Shown here: positions 47,701 to 59,081 of the stretch, in pieces
Numbering within the stretch: position 1 is the first letter of the stretch
Layout: the number at the start of each line of letters is the position of its first letter
From: Acanthococcus lagerstroemiae
Taxonomy: Eukaryota > Arthropoda > Insecta > Hemiptera > Eriococcidae
DNA: 64,000 nucleotides
Reading direction: 5' to 3'
Assembly (NCBI GenBank): GCA_031841125.1
Contig: CM063110.1
Location: 14,069,626 to 14,133,625, forward strand
Notes under the pieces: generated by a model
Database searches by the model: none
The model's input: only the letters and a program-made list of their open reading frames with translations
What the model was told of the DNA's origin: nothing
Position numbers and translations under genes: made by a program

Positions 47701-50700
47701 GTCCAAATTTCACATCCACATCAAGCTACACTCCAAACATAGGTTTTCAAAAATTATTTTTTGATTCCAGGTTCATTTTTGATTTGAAAAGATTACTTTT
47801 TCGATAAATGCTGATTTGAATTGTGCTATTCTACTACTAATATCTCTTTTACTCCTTCCATTCTTTGTTATGTTACTCTCTAAATAGCAAAATTCGCTTC
47901 CTTCCTCAATTGTTTCCAACCAATTTTTATACTTAAGCTATCATGTTAACATCGACCACATACCATTACAGGGACGTACCGATGGGGGGGGGGCAACTTA
48001 CCCCCGTAAGAATTTTCACTCAGCAGTTGGGAAAATTTACTATTTCAGTCAGGGGGAGTTAGGAAAATCCAACAAGTTAAAAGGAGTTACAAGGGTTTTT
48101 TTCTTTGCTTTGATACTTGGGAATTTTGAGTCGAGTCATCAGTTGGAAAAATACAGTAAGTCAATCAAAAGTGTTTTTTTCTTGCTTTAAGACTTGGGAA
48201 TTGAGCTGAGAAGTTGGGAAAATCCAACAAGTCAAATATTTTTTTCTTTTGCTTTGATATTTGGGAATTTTGAGTTGAGTCATCAGTTGAGAAAATCCAA
48301 TAAGTCAATCAAACTTTTTTTTGTTTTGTTTTTTTGTTTTCATGCTTTGATACTAGGAAATTTCGAGTTGAGTCAGTTGAGACTTTCACAATCTCCCCCC
48401 CCCCCCCCGGGAAAACTCTTCGGTACGTCCCTGTATCATTACTTAGTTTTATTTATTCTCATACGATATTCTATGCTCAAAATCTCCTCCATTCCATTTA
48501 AAATGTTTCTTCCAAATCAATATAGCTAATAAGACAACATCATCTGCAAACCTAAGGATCTTTACTCGCTCTTCATGTACAGTTACACCAGCTTCAAATG
48601 TTTCTTTTATTTCTTTTATAGCCCACTTTATGTACAAATTAAATAATACTACAGATAAGGAGCACCCTCACTTTACAACTTTTCCTATATTAGCCCCCCC
48701 CCTTTTCTCAAAATCGTTTTCTGTCCTTTATATAAGTTTAAAATAACCTGCCTTTCTTCCAGTTTTATTCCTATCTTTTCAGAATATTAAACATTTTGTC
48801 CCCACTTAATATTGTCAAAAGCTTTTTCAATGTCAACGAATGCCATACAAGTATCCTGCCCCTTTCTGAGCCTCCTATCTAAATAACCTCAACACTGTTT
48901 CTGTGGTAACACTACTTTTTCTAAATCCAAACTGATCCTCTCCTTATATTCTCTATTCTCCTATATTAAATTATCGTAGTTAATATTTTTGAGGCAAGTG
49001 AAAGAAGATTAATGGTTCGATAATTTCCATACATATCTACTCCTGCTTTTTTTGGTATAGTTACAATAGCATTCTTCTTAAAATCCTCTGGTATTTCCCC
49101 TTCATCATAAATATACTAATTTGTACATACATATTTTCCTCAGCTCTATAATAATTATTCAGCTGGTATCTCATTCACCCTTGAGGCGTTCCCGTTCTCT
49201 AAATCACTCAATTTTTTGTCAAATTCACTTCTTAAAATTGAGTCTCCTCTCTCATCTTCTTCCACATCTTCCTTTTTCTCCATTCTCATCTACTCTCTCT
49301 TTAATTCATTCTTAACCATTGATCAGCCAATCGACCGTCCCTATCTATTGCATTTTTATATTTTCTTCGTTCATCCATCATTCTGAAGATTTCCTCCTTC
49401 ATCTATCGTTTCTTTTCTCTTAATTTTACAGAAATTTTCCTCTGCTGATTCTAATATTCCCTCCTTTATTGTACTCCATTCTTCCTCTATACTTCTAATT
49501 TCCTGAATTTTTCAGCCGCCAATCCTAATACAGTATCCCCTTGATATTTTCATCTAATATTCATTTTTTCCAACTTTTTCAAATTCCATATTTTTATTTC
49601 ATCTTTTTTACCAAGTCTCATCAATTTAAGCCTGCATTTCATTACTACAAAGTTATGATTACTGTTAATATCGGCTCCCGGATAAGTTTTACAGTCTAAT
49701 ATCTGATTCCTAAAACATTGTTTTGTTATAATACATACAACCAAGTTGATATCTTCTTTCTTCTCCTGGCTTTGCTAAGTGTATTTTCTTCTCTCTTGAT
49801 TTTTAAGGACAATGTTTCCGTTAGCTAATTTACATATATTCTTCACAAAATTTGATTCCTAAAATGTTGTTTTGTCATAATACAATCAATTTAATATCCA
49901 GTTTCGTTACCTGGACTCTTCCATGTATACTTTCTCTATAATGATTTTTAAATTGAGTATTTTCCATCACACAAAACTGTATCAAACGCTCTCCTCTTTC
50001 ACTCCTTACTCCTAATCCAAAATCTTCAACTATATTACCCTCTTTTCATTCACCAACTCTGGCATTCCAATCGCCTACGATAGTAAGATTCTCTTCGCCT
50101 CTAACATACTTGGTACGTCCTTCTAATTCTCCATTGTATCTCCTCAATCTCTTCGTCCTCGTGAGTATTAGTAGGCATAAAATACACACTTGTATTATTA
50201 TTGTAAGTACTGGTTTGGTATTGATTTTTATGAGACTAACCCTTCACTGTGTTGTTCATAATAAACATATAACTTTGTTACCTATTTGTTTATTCATAAC
50301 AACTTTGACGCCTGCTTACCCTTTTATCTATGTTCTATTATTCTAAAGTCTCCTGGCCAGAAATCATTCTTCTCTTTCCACCTTACTTCACTTATTCCAA
50401 TTATTTGTAGGTGCAGCCTCTTCGTTTCTTTCCGAAGATTCTCTAATCTTCCAACTCCATTTAAGCTTCTTACATTCTAAGTTCCTTTTTCAACTGCGCT
50501 TTCCTTTTCAACATTTTCCGATGATGATGTTCCCCCAAGTAGCTCCTTCCCGGACATGCGAATAAGGAGCTTTTTACGTCCGGAAAAATTATATACCTGC
50601 TGGAACGCCATAATCAATAATTAACATTTAGAAAAGCTACATTTCTTGGAAAAAGATACTGTTCTTCTTTTGCTTTACTTTCAACAGAGTTTATCTGTCG

Positions 50701-50968
50701 GAGTTTGCCTTCTCCTATGAGCTTTTCGTCGCGCTTCTAACAAAATTTAACCTCGTAGAGGGTCTTTTTTCATTTTTTATGCTTAAGCCTCCTCACCACG
50801 GTAAGGTATCACCTAAGAGGAGGACTATACCTCTACTTGAGAGAAAGGCTCCACTTTCTGTTTTTCGAGAACTTTCTATCAAGTTGGAGGACTTTTGAAC
50901 GACAGAAGGGTCTTCTTTCAAAACGGGGACTTGATATCTATACGGTATGTTACGAGGTTTCCACGTCA

Positions 50969-50999
<31 letters not shown>

Positions 51000-53900
51000 A
51001 GATCGCAATTCTGAAATTAAAATCATAAATATTCGAAATCATTGTCAGTGCCCAACAACGGAACTTCAGCCATAGTAATCGTACGCATCACACACATTTA
51101 AGGAGAATCTCAACTTCGGTCTTCATAATTCTACGCCTCGGGGTAAGAAGAGCCGAGGTCCATTTTATCGGTTACTTTAAATTCCGTCATGCTGATAGTT
51201 CGGCATGCAAAGAGCATTCATAGCTAAATGTAAAAACGATGTATAGGTAACGAAAAGCCTCCAGCCAAAAATGGGTTAGGAAAGTAAAGAGAGTAGCATT
51301 TGATTTGATTTTCTATAAGACAGACTATTATTGGCTTTTCTAAATCCGCTAGAAGCACTAGTGTGAATACTGAAGAAAAGGGCATGAAATTTCCTCATTA
51401 AAATGTACACAACTACAAAATTGCAAATCCCTCTTTATAGAAGAACTTATTAAATCTGGAAATCTTCCCCAATTATTAGAAATTTCTCAATAGGTTGTCT
51501 AGATATGGACTAGGGTCTGTTCAGTTACAGAGGCCTTTTCCAAATATTTTCCTACGAATTGTTCCGGTATTAATGTTCACGGACTGCTCTTCATAGAACC
51601 ATCCCCAAATTCTCAGACAGTACTAAGTGATTATCTCCTCAGGCGAATGATATTTGTCACTAAGGGTCTGAGACAAAGAAGCTTCTAAAAGAAAATATTA
51701 CAACTCAGATGACATAGAACGCATTCTCGACAGGACGTCCGCACTGAAAACTTGAACACTAAATACATCGAAAATAAGTTCAATAATATTAGGGTAATGT
51801 TTTTTTAATGAAAGTTTGCTGGTCTTTAAACCTGTACAGGGTATCCAACGAATCGTCTTTAATATGTTATCAGTGAATAGCACTGAATTGGATGAACAAC
51901 AAAAAATGTAATGCAAACATATGACCTATTCTAGACTGGAAGAACCATAGGATGTAAAATTCAGGAAATCGAGAATTTTTATTAATATCTCTTCGCAAAA
52001 ATTTGCTGGCTAAAAGGATTGAAAGGGCTGCAGTCAGCAGCACGTTAAAGGTACAACAAATAATGTACATAGTACCTATGGCCTAACTTCAAAAATTGGG
52101 GGGGGGGCTGGAAGCACAGGGAAATTGAAGTACGAAAATTCGTTTTTAGTAACCTCTCAACCGAGGCGCACTGAGTGGTAGATACGGGGCCATTGAGCCC
52201 TCTCAGGTCGCATATGGCCATTTTCAATAAAGTTTCTTCTGAATTTCAAAGAATCTCATCTGTTCCACGTTTTCTTGGCTTGGCCCCCTCCCTCCAGAAA
52301 TTCCCGATTATGTCACCTATTGGGATGTATTAGGCCATTATTAGTCATTAAAAATATTTTCAGTGATGCAGCCTCTCTCAGAACAAATCTTTAGATCAGC
52401 AACAGGTCCTAACATAATCTTAATAAAATCTGAATGAGTTTTAACGAGTCATAACAAAGTAAAAGAGTTTTCGCAGAATCTGAAAGAGTTCTACTGACTT
52501 CAAGTGAAGCTCAATAAGCCTTACCCGTACCAATCGGGTATTTCAGGACTTTCATGAAAATGAGAACAGCAGATTAAGAAACCTAAATCGTTATGACATA
52601 ATCTTAATTAATCTTCACGAGTCGTAAAGAACTTTACCATCTCAGCAGCGTGTCAAGGAGTTTTAGAAAGTCATGTAAATGATGAAAAGACTATCTAGGA
52701 GTTGAACCTTAAAATAATGAATATCAAACAATAAAGCTTTTGGAAAACATAGAACCATCAGGTAATAAACACATACAAACTATGCAAATGACTGAAATCT
52801 GTGGTCTAAATGCTAGGGAAAAATAGGGTACCAAAGAATTTTAAAATTGTCTTGAAGAGCCTTATAAGTCATGAATCTTCAGAAAACCTACCAAAGATTC
52901 AACAAATCTTAATCAATGTTATAGCGTTCAAAACATTGCGAGTGTCCTTAAACATCTCAATCAGTCAGGGTAAATGTTGAAAAGTTTGAAAACCATTTCA
53001 ATATTCAGCAAGACTTATTATGTTTCAACTATGTATTAACTTTCAATTATCTCAGGGAGCTTTATTCCGACTCAACGAGTCTGAATCAAGCTCAACCGCC
53101 CAAACTAATTATCAGTCTTCACCATTTTTAACTAGCTTCAAAGTTCCAACGAAGTGAAGGAATCTTGCAAGTTCTAACAGAGTCTGCATAGTCCTAACGA
53201 GACGTAAACAGTTTTAACCAGTTGTAATGAGTCTCAGTAAGTCTTAAAACACAGAACTAAGTACTCAAGTCTCCCTTGCCAGTAACCTTGTCACCGGTGA
53301 GACAGCCCTACCATCTCGTGGCGAAGCCTAGTATTCGAGTTCCAGATTCAGCAAAATTTACGAACCCCTAACCCCAAAACAGAAGTCACCTTGCAATACC
53401 AACCCATCCAGCTCAATACCTAAGTACTGCAACAGTTACTTAATTTTATAGAACGAGCAAAGAAAAATATTGCAAGTTTGGAAACAATTAAAATGACTTC
53501 AACATCCATAAACAAATGAACTATAAACTAGCAAAAACAAACTGATAGCAGGTAGAAATAATTATTACTGCCGACAGAATACGCCAAGTCGTGACTGATT
53601 TGAAACATTTATCGTGACCGTAATAAAATGTAATGAACCAGCGACAGTCATTAACGCGTTTTCCGCCAATATACACGAGAATGTACGCACGATACGAAAA
53701 GGAGGCGCTAGGGTTGACGTGAAGCACCTTGTCATTCATTATTTGGGTTTACTGAGAATACACATTAGAGTAGCGACTGCGAATGAAACCGTTTTCAGAG
53801 AAATCAAAAAGCGAGGAAAAGCCACGCATCATCTGTTGGAACGTTACTCTCAGCGGTCACATAATTCACAAATCATAACTAATTAACAATAAAGCAGGGA

Positions 53901-55470
53901 ATTGAGCTTCATTCGCTACCAGTAACAATGTAGGCCTTTCCACAAGCTAATGAAGTGTAAGTCCATTCAAAATGTAACTTTCAAGGACACTTCAGACAGT
54001 AAGTAATATAACGTGATGAATGCCTAGTACACACCGCCTGTCACAAGTATTCTACAGCTCGTGCTCTCATAAACTATCACACACTGCATCTAATCTAAAA
54101 GCTGATTCGAAAAGTCTAAGATCAGTGGACTAGAAAACAACTCACTTGTTTGCGGGAAACACGTGTCGTATTGTTGCCCTGAATGATGATGTCCTGATCG
54201 TCGATATCCATTCTTTCTTGAAACTGTTTGGAAGCTTTTTGGTCTTCACGCGACAAGTCCCTGCTCACTATACGTCCAGCTGCTTCTTCATGCTCGATTA
54301 TCTCTTGAAGCTTTTTCTGCAACCATAGTTAAGTGATAAAATCGAAAAAAGAAGCCGCAACAGAGAGTCTCAACAGTAGTAAGCACTTACAACGCAATCG
54401 TTGGTGTCAAAATAAATAAAACATAGGTTCACTTTATGACACGATATTCGGCCGCGGTCATCCAGACCCAGAATAATTTTATGGCGCATCAAGTGCCGAT
54501 TGATCTGCGCTATGCAACGTTCCAAATTATGATTCAACTGAAACGTCAGAGCTAGCATTAGTCGGAAATTTCATAAACGACAGTCTCATTGAATATTTTA
54601 TACACTACCTTTATCTTGATCCACATGCAAAGAAATATGGCAGCTGAGTTCAAAACCAGCCACATCACACCTAGACTGAACAACGTCAGCCCCTGGACGC
54701 CTGAAAATAGCAACGCCAGCAGTACCACAAACGCGGTGAAGATCCACAATACAAGTACTCGTTTATAACACACGTTGTACAAGGTGAAACGCAGATCATT
54801 GGTTAGCATTTCCATCACATGGACGTAATCTTCAACAGTAAGCTACGAATCGAACGAGTAGAGAATTTTAATCAGGATAGTCAAATCAAAACGTAATTCA
54901 AACTGAAGTTTCTCAGTGTGCCGTCACGATACTCACAGTCAAGCCTTGAGCCATTAATTCTTCTGGAACAAGCTCGGGACGGAACTTAGCCGGAGTAATC
55001 CACGGAAAACTGGCGTTAATTGGTAACAACGTAACAATGACATCGCCATTCGCTATAAAATGGAACACCGATACAGTAACTGTTGAAACGAGTAGATCGC
55101 ACATAGGACACGATAACTAACCGAAGCCTTGCCGGATGACACTGGTCGGCTGGATCGATGATACACCATTGGATGTCTCGTGTAAGTCGATGGTTCTCAG
55201 ATTTATACCTTGCGACACATTCGCGTTATTTGTATCCGTAGACCTAATATGATTTACATTAATATGAACCGACTCTGTGGGTAATATAGCTCCGCTAAAT
55301 GAAGTTCCACTTTTCTGCGGCGACGGTATATTGACTTGAACGGATTCAGATTCCAGCACTGCTGGTTTATTCGAGTTCTCGTCATTCGCCTTAACATCGT
55401 CTTCGAATTTAACCCACTTCTTCTTCGGTAGTTTGGTTTCTACCGTCAAATCAGGATTGTCTTCACTCAT
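44732..55470 (-). CDS. TMEM268: TMEM268-like two-pass membrane protein
   Basis: Minus-strand exons: 55122-55470 (start ATG 55470-55468), 54937-55052, 54609-54842, 54391-54537, 54146-54316 and 44732-44956. All junctions are GT/AG and in phase, giving 413 residues; human TMEM268 has about 342. The N-terminal ~110 residues are polar and Ser/Asp/Asn-rich, longer than in vertebrates. A conserved NGDVIVTLLPIN stretch follows, then two membrane helices (about 184-202 and 207-230) in the third coding exon. The next exon has the family signature HKIILGLDDRGRISCHKVNL then CFIYFDTNDCV (human ...RHRVLLGV... WFVYFDLENCV). A charged coiled region follows, and the end carries CPCQYIEEYLRCKP (human CPCQLIEAY). 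The function of this membrane protein is poorly known. The last intron is about 9.2 kb and full of repeats. A related alternative end lies at 38153-38392. Confidence 0.9.
44957..46275. other. Intron of TMEM268, no recognised content
   Basis: AT-rich DNA. A moderately GC-rich segment at 45770-45970 (GGCCGGCTCACAGGG) looks like part of an unknown repeat; no exon is supported. Confidence 0.4.
46276..47083. mobile_element. hAT-like MITE rich in TATCGATA, 808 bp
   Basis: Ends TAGTGGTGTC and the reverse complement of TAGGGGTGTC; the 8-base flanks ATAAATAT and TTAAACAT agree at 6 of 8. The subterminal regions on both sides are packed with GATACT/AGTATCGATA words in both orientations. No transposase frame. 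Confidence 0.7.
47300..50520 (-). mobile_element. RTE-like non-LTR retrotransposon remnant, MITE-interrupted
   Basis: On the minus strand, from right to left: an apurinic-like endonuclease segment GDWNARVG (about 50060-50080, preceded by LTIV), a reverse-transcriptase box LRFADDVVLLA (about 48530-48560, the catalytic A-D-D intact at that point), and the C-terminal motifs CEIWT then EEKRIEAFEMWCYR (47640-47740), all characteristic of RTE-like elements. Frames are split by many stops and indels. A hAT MITE sits at 47969-48433. The element lies within the large last intron of TMEM268, in the same orientation as the gene. Confidence 0.8.
47969..48433. mobile_element. hAT MITE, GACGTACCGAT family, 465 bp
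   Basis: Ends CAGGGACGTACCGA and its exact reverse complement, flanked by TACCATTA and TATCATTA (7 of 8 alike). G and C runs lie just inside the ends, and the interior consists of about five TTGGGAATT...CCAACAAGTCAA units. A shorter relative of the element at 12337-13209. It interrupts the RTE remnant. Confidence 0.92.
50521..52379. other. Intronic stretch, no gene recognised
   Basis: The left part (to about 50840, with a GAGGAGGACTATACC motif) may be the 5' region of the RTE remnant. A C-run and CA microsatellite lies at 50971-50997. No exon is supported. Confidence 0.4.
50971..50997. repeat. Poly-C / (CA)n microsatellite
   Basis: A run of C followed by eight CA dinucleotides. Confidence 0.9.
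52380..53280. repeat. Degenerate AGTCTTAA-type minisatellite-like block
   Basis: Some 35-40 imperfect units with words such as AATGAGTTTTAACGAGTC, AAAGAGTTCTACTGACTTCA and GAGTCTCAGTAAGTCTTAAA at roughly 20-28-base spacing. No protein frame. Matching words occur in DNAJC7 intron 8 (27100-27430). Confidence 0.6.
53281..54145. other. Right part of the large TMEM268 intron
   Basis: No exon recognised on either strand; a 90-codon plus-strand frame at 53614-53886 has no familiar motif. Confidence 0.4.
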
Positions 55471-55883
55471 TTTTATCACAGCCTGAAAATAATCACCATT
55501 ACAATGAGAAACTGGAACATTTGTCGTCAGTTCTAACTTATGCAAGTCGACATCACCAAATATAAAATTATCATTATTATCAGATTGAAAAATATTCTCG
55601 AGGTAATCAGCACTTTAGAACATTTATTCGGCTAAAATGTAATCAATCGCGAATAAAACACGTTCTGGGAGTGAAAAATGATCAAAATTTGATCAGCGAC
55701 ACAGCACTCGCGAAAAATCATCTTATAAACACCCAATTACGGTCAACCCTATCGAATAAATTACAGGTATTTAATTAACACAATCGTCAGTCAATCGGTA
55801 GAACGGTGAACATATCAACACTCAGGTGTGCAGATAACTAGAATGATTTTTTTTTTAAATACAGGATCCGCCTTAAAACTTAC

Positions 55884-55960
55884 CTTCGATGTAATGTCAA
55901 ACGGTTTCCCACGATCGCACTATAATTGACAAAATAAATAGCATTCTGGTACAGCGAATG
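55884..55960 (-). other. TMEM268: Candidate 5' untranslated exon of TMEM268
   Basis: On the minus strand a clear donor (CGAAG/GTAAGT) ends at 55884, and the next acceptor in the gene (TTTTCAG at 55483) opens 12 bases before the TMEM268 start codon. The upstream boundary of this exon is not visible and is placed arbitrarily. Confidence 0.5.
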
Positions 55961-56996
55961 AATTAACGGAATTATTTCAACTAAAATAGGCGTACACTCG
56001 ATGGATACGTTGATATATTCGTGTTATCTAACGAAGAAAAAATTGACAATTTTAAAACGTACAATTTCAAGTACAAAAATAAACATAATTAAAAGGTCAC
56101 CAGGAAACTCAGGTGTTCGTGCTCAGGTAGCAGGTAGGCAGGAGGTAGGTTGAAGGGTAGATACAGGTATAAAAGTTTCCATCCACAGAAACGGAATAAT
56201 TATTCATCTCCCTGGCGGCGAGATAAGGGGAGTATAATAATAAAATTAAATAAAAAGTAACTTCACTGAGTTGGGTGTCTGATAATTGATAATTCCAGCT
56301 CATCAACTTAAGTTTTCACGGAGATCTTCTTTAAACTTTATTGGGTAAAGTAAAAAACATTTTGAATCTCACTGTCCAATATGTAATCACATTATAATGA
56401 ATTGAAGCTTATAAAATCAAGATCAACTGATCTTGGATTGAGAATCAGGAACATCGATCATTCAATAAAAAATTTTTAACTGAAAAAATTTTCAAATTTG
56501 CAGACATGCCAGTCCAATATTCTCGGTATCGCGGTAATTTTGGTTACTAGTTGGGACTTGATTGCATCTCTTTACAGATGTCGCTACTGTTACTTGTTTC
56601 TTTACACTTTTTACTAGAATCGAGAAGGCTGCAAGCTCCAAGCTGCAATCCGCTACTATATAATTGTATAAAGAAACGGTTCTTAAAATCCACAGTATTT
56701 AAGGCCCAAATAAGGCGAGCACTTGACTGCTCTCTGTTTTCCGTTCGAAACCTTGGCTCAAAACTCAAAACAACCTTCGAAAACATGGCTTTTGCTATTT
56801 TGGCTTCGGCGAGTATTTGCGTTTTGGTCGAAATTTCGTGAAAAAAAAGCAAGTGGTATGATAAAGTATAAAGTTATCATCTTAAAAGTTCATTTCTATT
56901 CTGTAAACGTGTGGTCAAATCCTAATATTTAAAATGTGCTGTGTTTTCGAAACAAATATTAACGCAATCATAGTCGATGTTGCACCTCTATCTTGA
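55961..56996. promoter_or_regulatory. Divergent intergenic region, TMEM268 / NYN ribonuclease
   Basis: TMEM268 and the NYN gene face away from this interval. Neither a coding exon nor a TATA box was recognised. GCCAGTCCAATATTCTCGG with a nearby ATTTTGGTTACTAG around 56510-56550 resembles a degenerate repeat at about 8690. Confidence 0.35.
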
Positions 56997-58465
56997 ATGT
57001 CGTTATTCTATGTGGATGTTATGGAGTCTATCATGAAGTCGGAGGATTCGGAGGTAATAAATCTGGCTGATCCGGAGATAATAGCGCTGTCAGATTGTGA
57101 TTCGGATTCAGATGAATCATCAGTCTCCGTACAAATCATAGAAAATGAACCTGTTGCGGTCATCGATTTGGTGGATAGGGTCGAACAGACGAATGCAGAT
57201 TCGGACATCATTTTGATCAACGATTCGGTAGTGTCGACCGAGTCGCCAACTGTCCCGATCGTAATTGACACTACGCCAAATTTCAATTTCCAATCGGACT
57301 TCATTCACGTTCCGCTTTACTCTAAACTTTCCAAAAAGAAGAAACAGCGGTTTAGAGATAGGTGTAGAAAGTTACAGTTAAAGCAGTTGAATCAGGTGCC
57401 AGAACAAGGACCAAATCAAAAGCCAGATGAAAGACTTAACCAAGGACCAATTCAGAAGCAAGATCCAGAAACAGATCAAAGGTCAGATCAGCTGTCTAAA
57501 AAGAAGAAACTTGAAGCACCAAATCAGGAAAACCATGTTTTGAGTCATCATAATGTTCATGAACGCGTGAGATGGACACCCGTTATCCAGCTTTGTTACC
57601 CAAATATTCTGAACTCGAATGCGGAAGAAGTTCAGAGGATAGGATTAAGACCTATCATTATCGATGGCTGTAATGTTGGCTTCGGGTAAGTATTATTAAT
57701 CCTTTAAAATCGCTAAATAATTTGAAGAAATCTATTCATCATGTTTCGGAAGCGTAAGTACATTTTAAATTTTTACTCAATAGTTACCTTTGATTTGTAT
57801 TGCATTGTAGGTACGGCAATGGCGAATTCAAGATGCAAGGGGTTATTCTAGTTATACAGTATTTTAAGAACCGCGGCCATAAAGAGATTGTATGCTTTCT
57901 ACCTAACAGCTACCGACATCGAGTAAGATCCCCGTCCGAAGAAAGAATGGTAGCCAGTTTTGAGAAAGATGATATATTCACATTCACCCCATCTCGTAGA
58001 TTTGATAATGGCGTACGAATCACACCCTATGACGACCGGTATATTCTCAAGTTCAGTTCTAATATGTTTATGGGGGCCGGTACCTAGAAACCCGCCCACA
58101 AGGAATCATAATTTGTCGAATTTCAAAGTTAAACAAGAAGAAATCGATATACGATATCTATAATTATCCTTCCAGCTACATACTGACGTACGCAAGTGAG
58201 CGCCAAGGAGTTATTGTCTCCAATGACGGGTACCTAGACTTGATCAATGAAGAACCTTCGTGGAGGGAGACGATACAACTGCGGTGAGTTCTTAACGTAC
58301 TCTTTGATTACCAGCTCTTTACACTGGTTAAATGACACAAAAAACTTGATTTGTTTGTGTTCCAGTGTCCTTAATTACACATTTGCCAGAGGTCTGTTGA
58401 TGCTTCCTAAGGATCCTTTGGGACCGCGCGGTCCGACGTTAGACGAAATGTTAAGGTTTCCATGA
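56997..58465 (+). CDS. NYN-domain ribonuclease (Regnase / N4BP1-KHNYN type)
   Basis: Predicted endoribonuclease acting on RNA. Exons 56997-57685, 57811-58038, 58176-58283 and 58366-58465, all in phase, 374 residues. The N-terminal ~95 residues are acidic and contain several hydrophobic clusters followed by acid or Ser (VINLADPE, VAVIDLVD, DIILIND), resembling SUMO-interaction motifs. A Lys/Arg-rich stretch (KLSKKKKQRFRDRCRKLQ) and a Gln/Pro/Asn-rich repeat follow. The NYN/PIN domain fills the last 150 residues: RPIIIDGCNVGFGYGNGEF (first catalytic Asp), FTPSRR, YDDRYILTYASE (paired Asp) and VSNDGYLDL (fourth acid), ending DPLGPRGPTLDEMLRFP. All four acids are present. There is no CCCH zinc finger after the domain, unlike ZC3H12 proteins, so N4BP1/KHNYN-like is the better comparison. 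Start: first in-frame ATG; a second at residue 9 is possible. Confidence 0.9.
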
Positions 58466-59081
58466 AGGTTACTCCGCATCAGGATATGATGTGCCGAAAT
58501 GTTTGTTCAAGTCTGTGTTTCATTAAGTTAATTTTTTGTACACTCCAGTAATCTTTATATGTACGTGTATTTATAAGTAAACTTCGTTTCTTGTTTGATT
58601 ACAATCGTCATTGTCTCTGGATGCTCGAGTAGTCTCAATATTGGCTTATGGACTCTGGTTGCAGGTACTATATGTACCTACACTTTCGTCATTACTGTTA
58701 TGAATGAAGGACCTTCGCACGATAGTAATTGAATAAGACATTAATGAAAGTAATGTGTCGAATTTAATCTGGTCTTGACAATCACGCATTTCATCAGTTG
58801 CTTAACCAACGGGATGATCATTGTTCAATATTTCAATTTTACTGAAGTGGTAATCAGCTTGCAAAATAAATTCTAGATTATGTTTTAAATGAAGAGAGGA
58901 CATGCCCAATGAAGAATGTAAATAATATCAAGATTTTTTCTTCAACTGAGTATTATTATTTACATAATTACCGGGTATCGAAGCCCATTGTCAAAAGCAC
59001 TTCATCACATCGTTATCTCTGAAACTTGAGTTCTTTATATTACTCACTTTCAGTAACATATTAGCTGTAAACGATTTTATA
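58466..59081. other. Intergenic, NYN gene 3' region and next promoter
   Basis: Contains an AATAAA at about 58865, roughly 400 bases after the NYN stop. Nothing else recognised. Confidence 0.4.

Noticed and set aside
53614..53886. 90-codon plus-strand frame
   Set aside because: No recognised domain, inside the TMEM268 intron and antisense to it.
57008..57308. Antisense open frames over the NYN gene first exon
   Set aside because: Shadows of the real coding strand, which has clear domain similarity.
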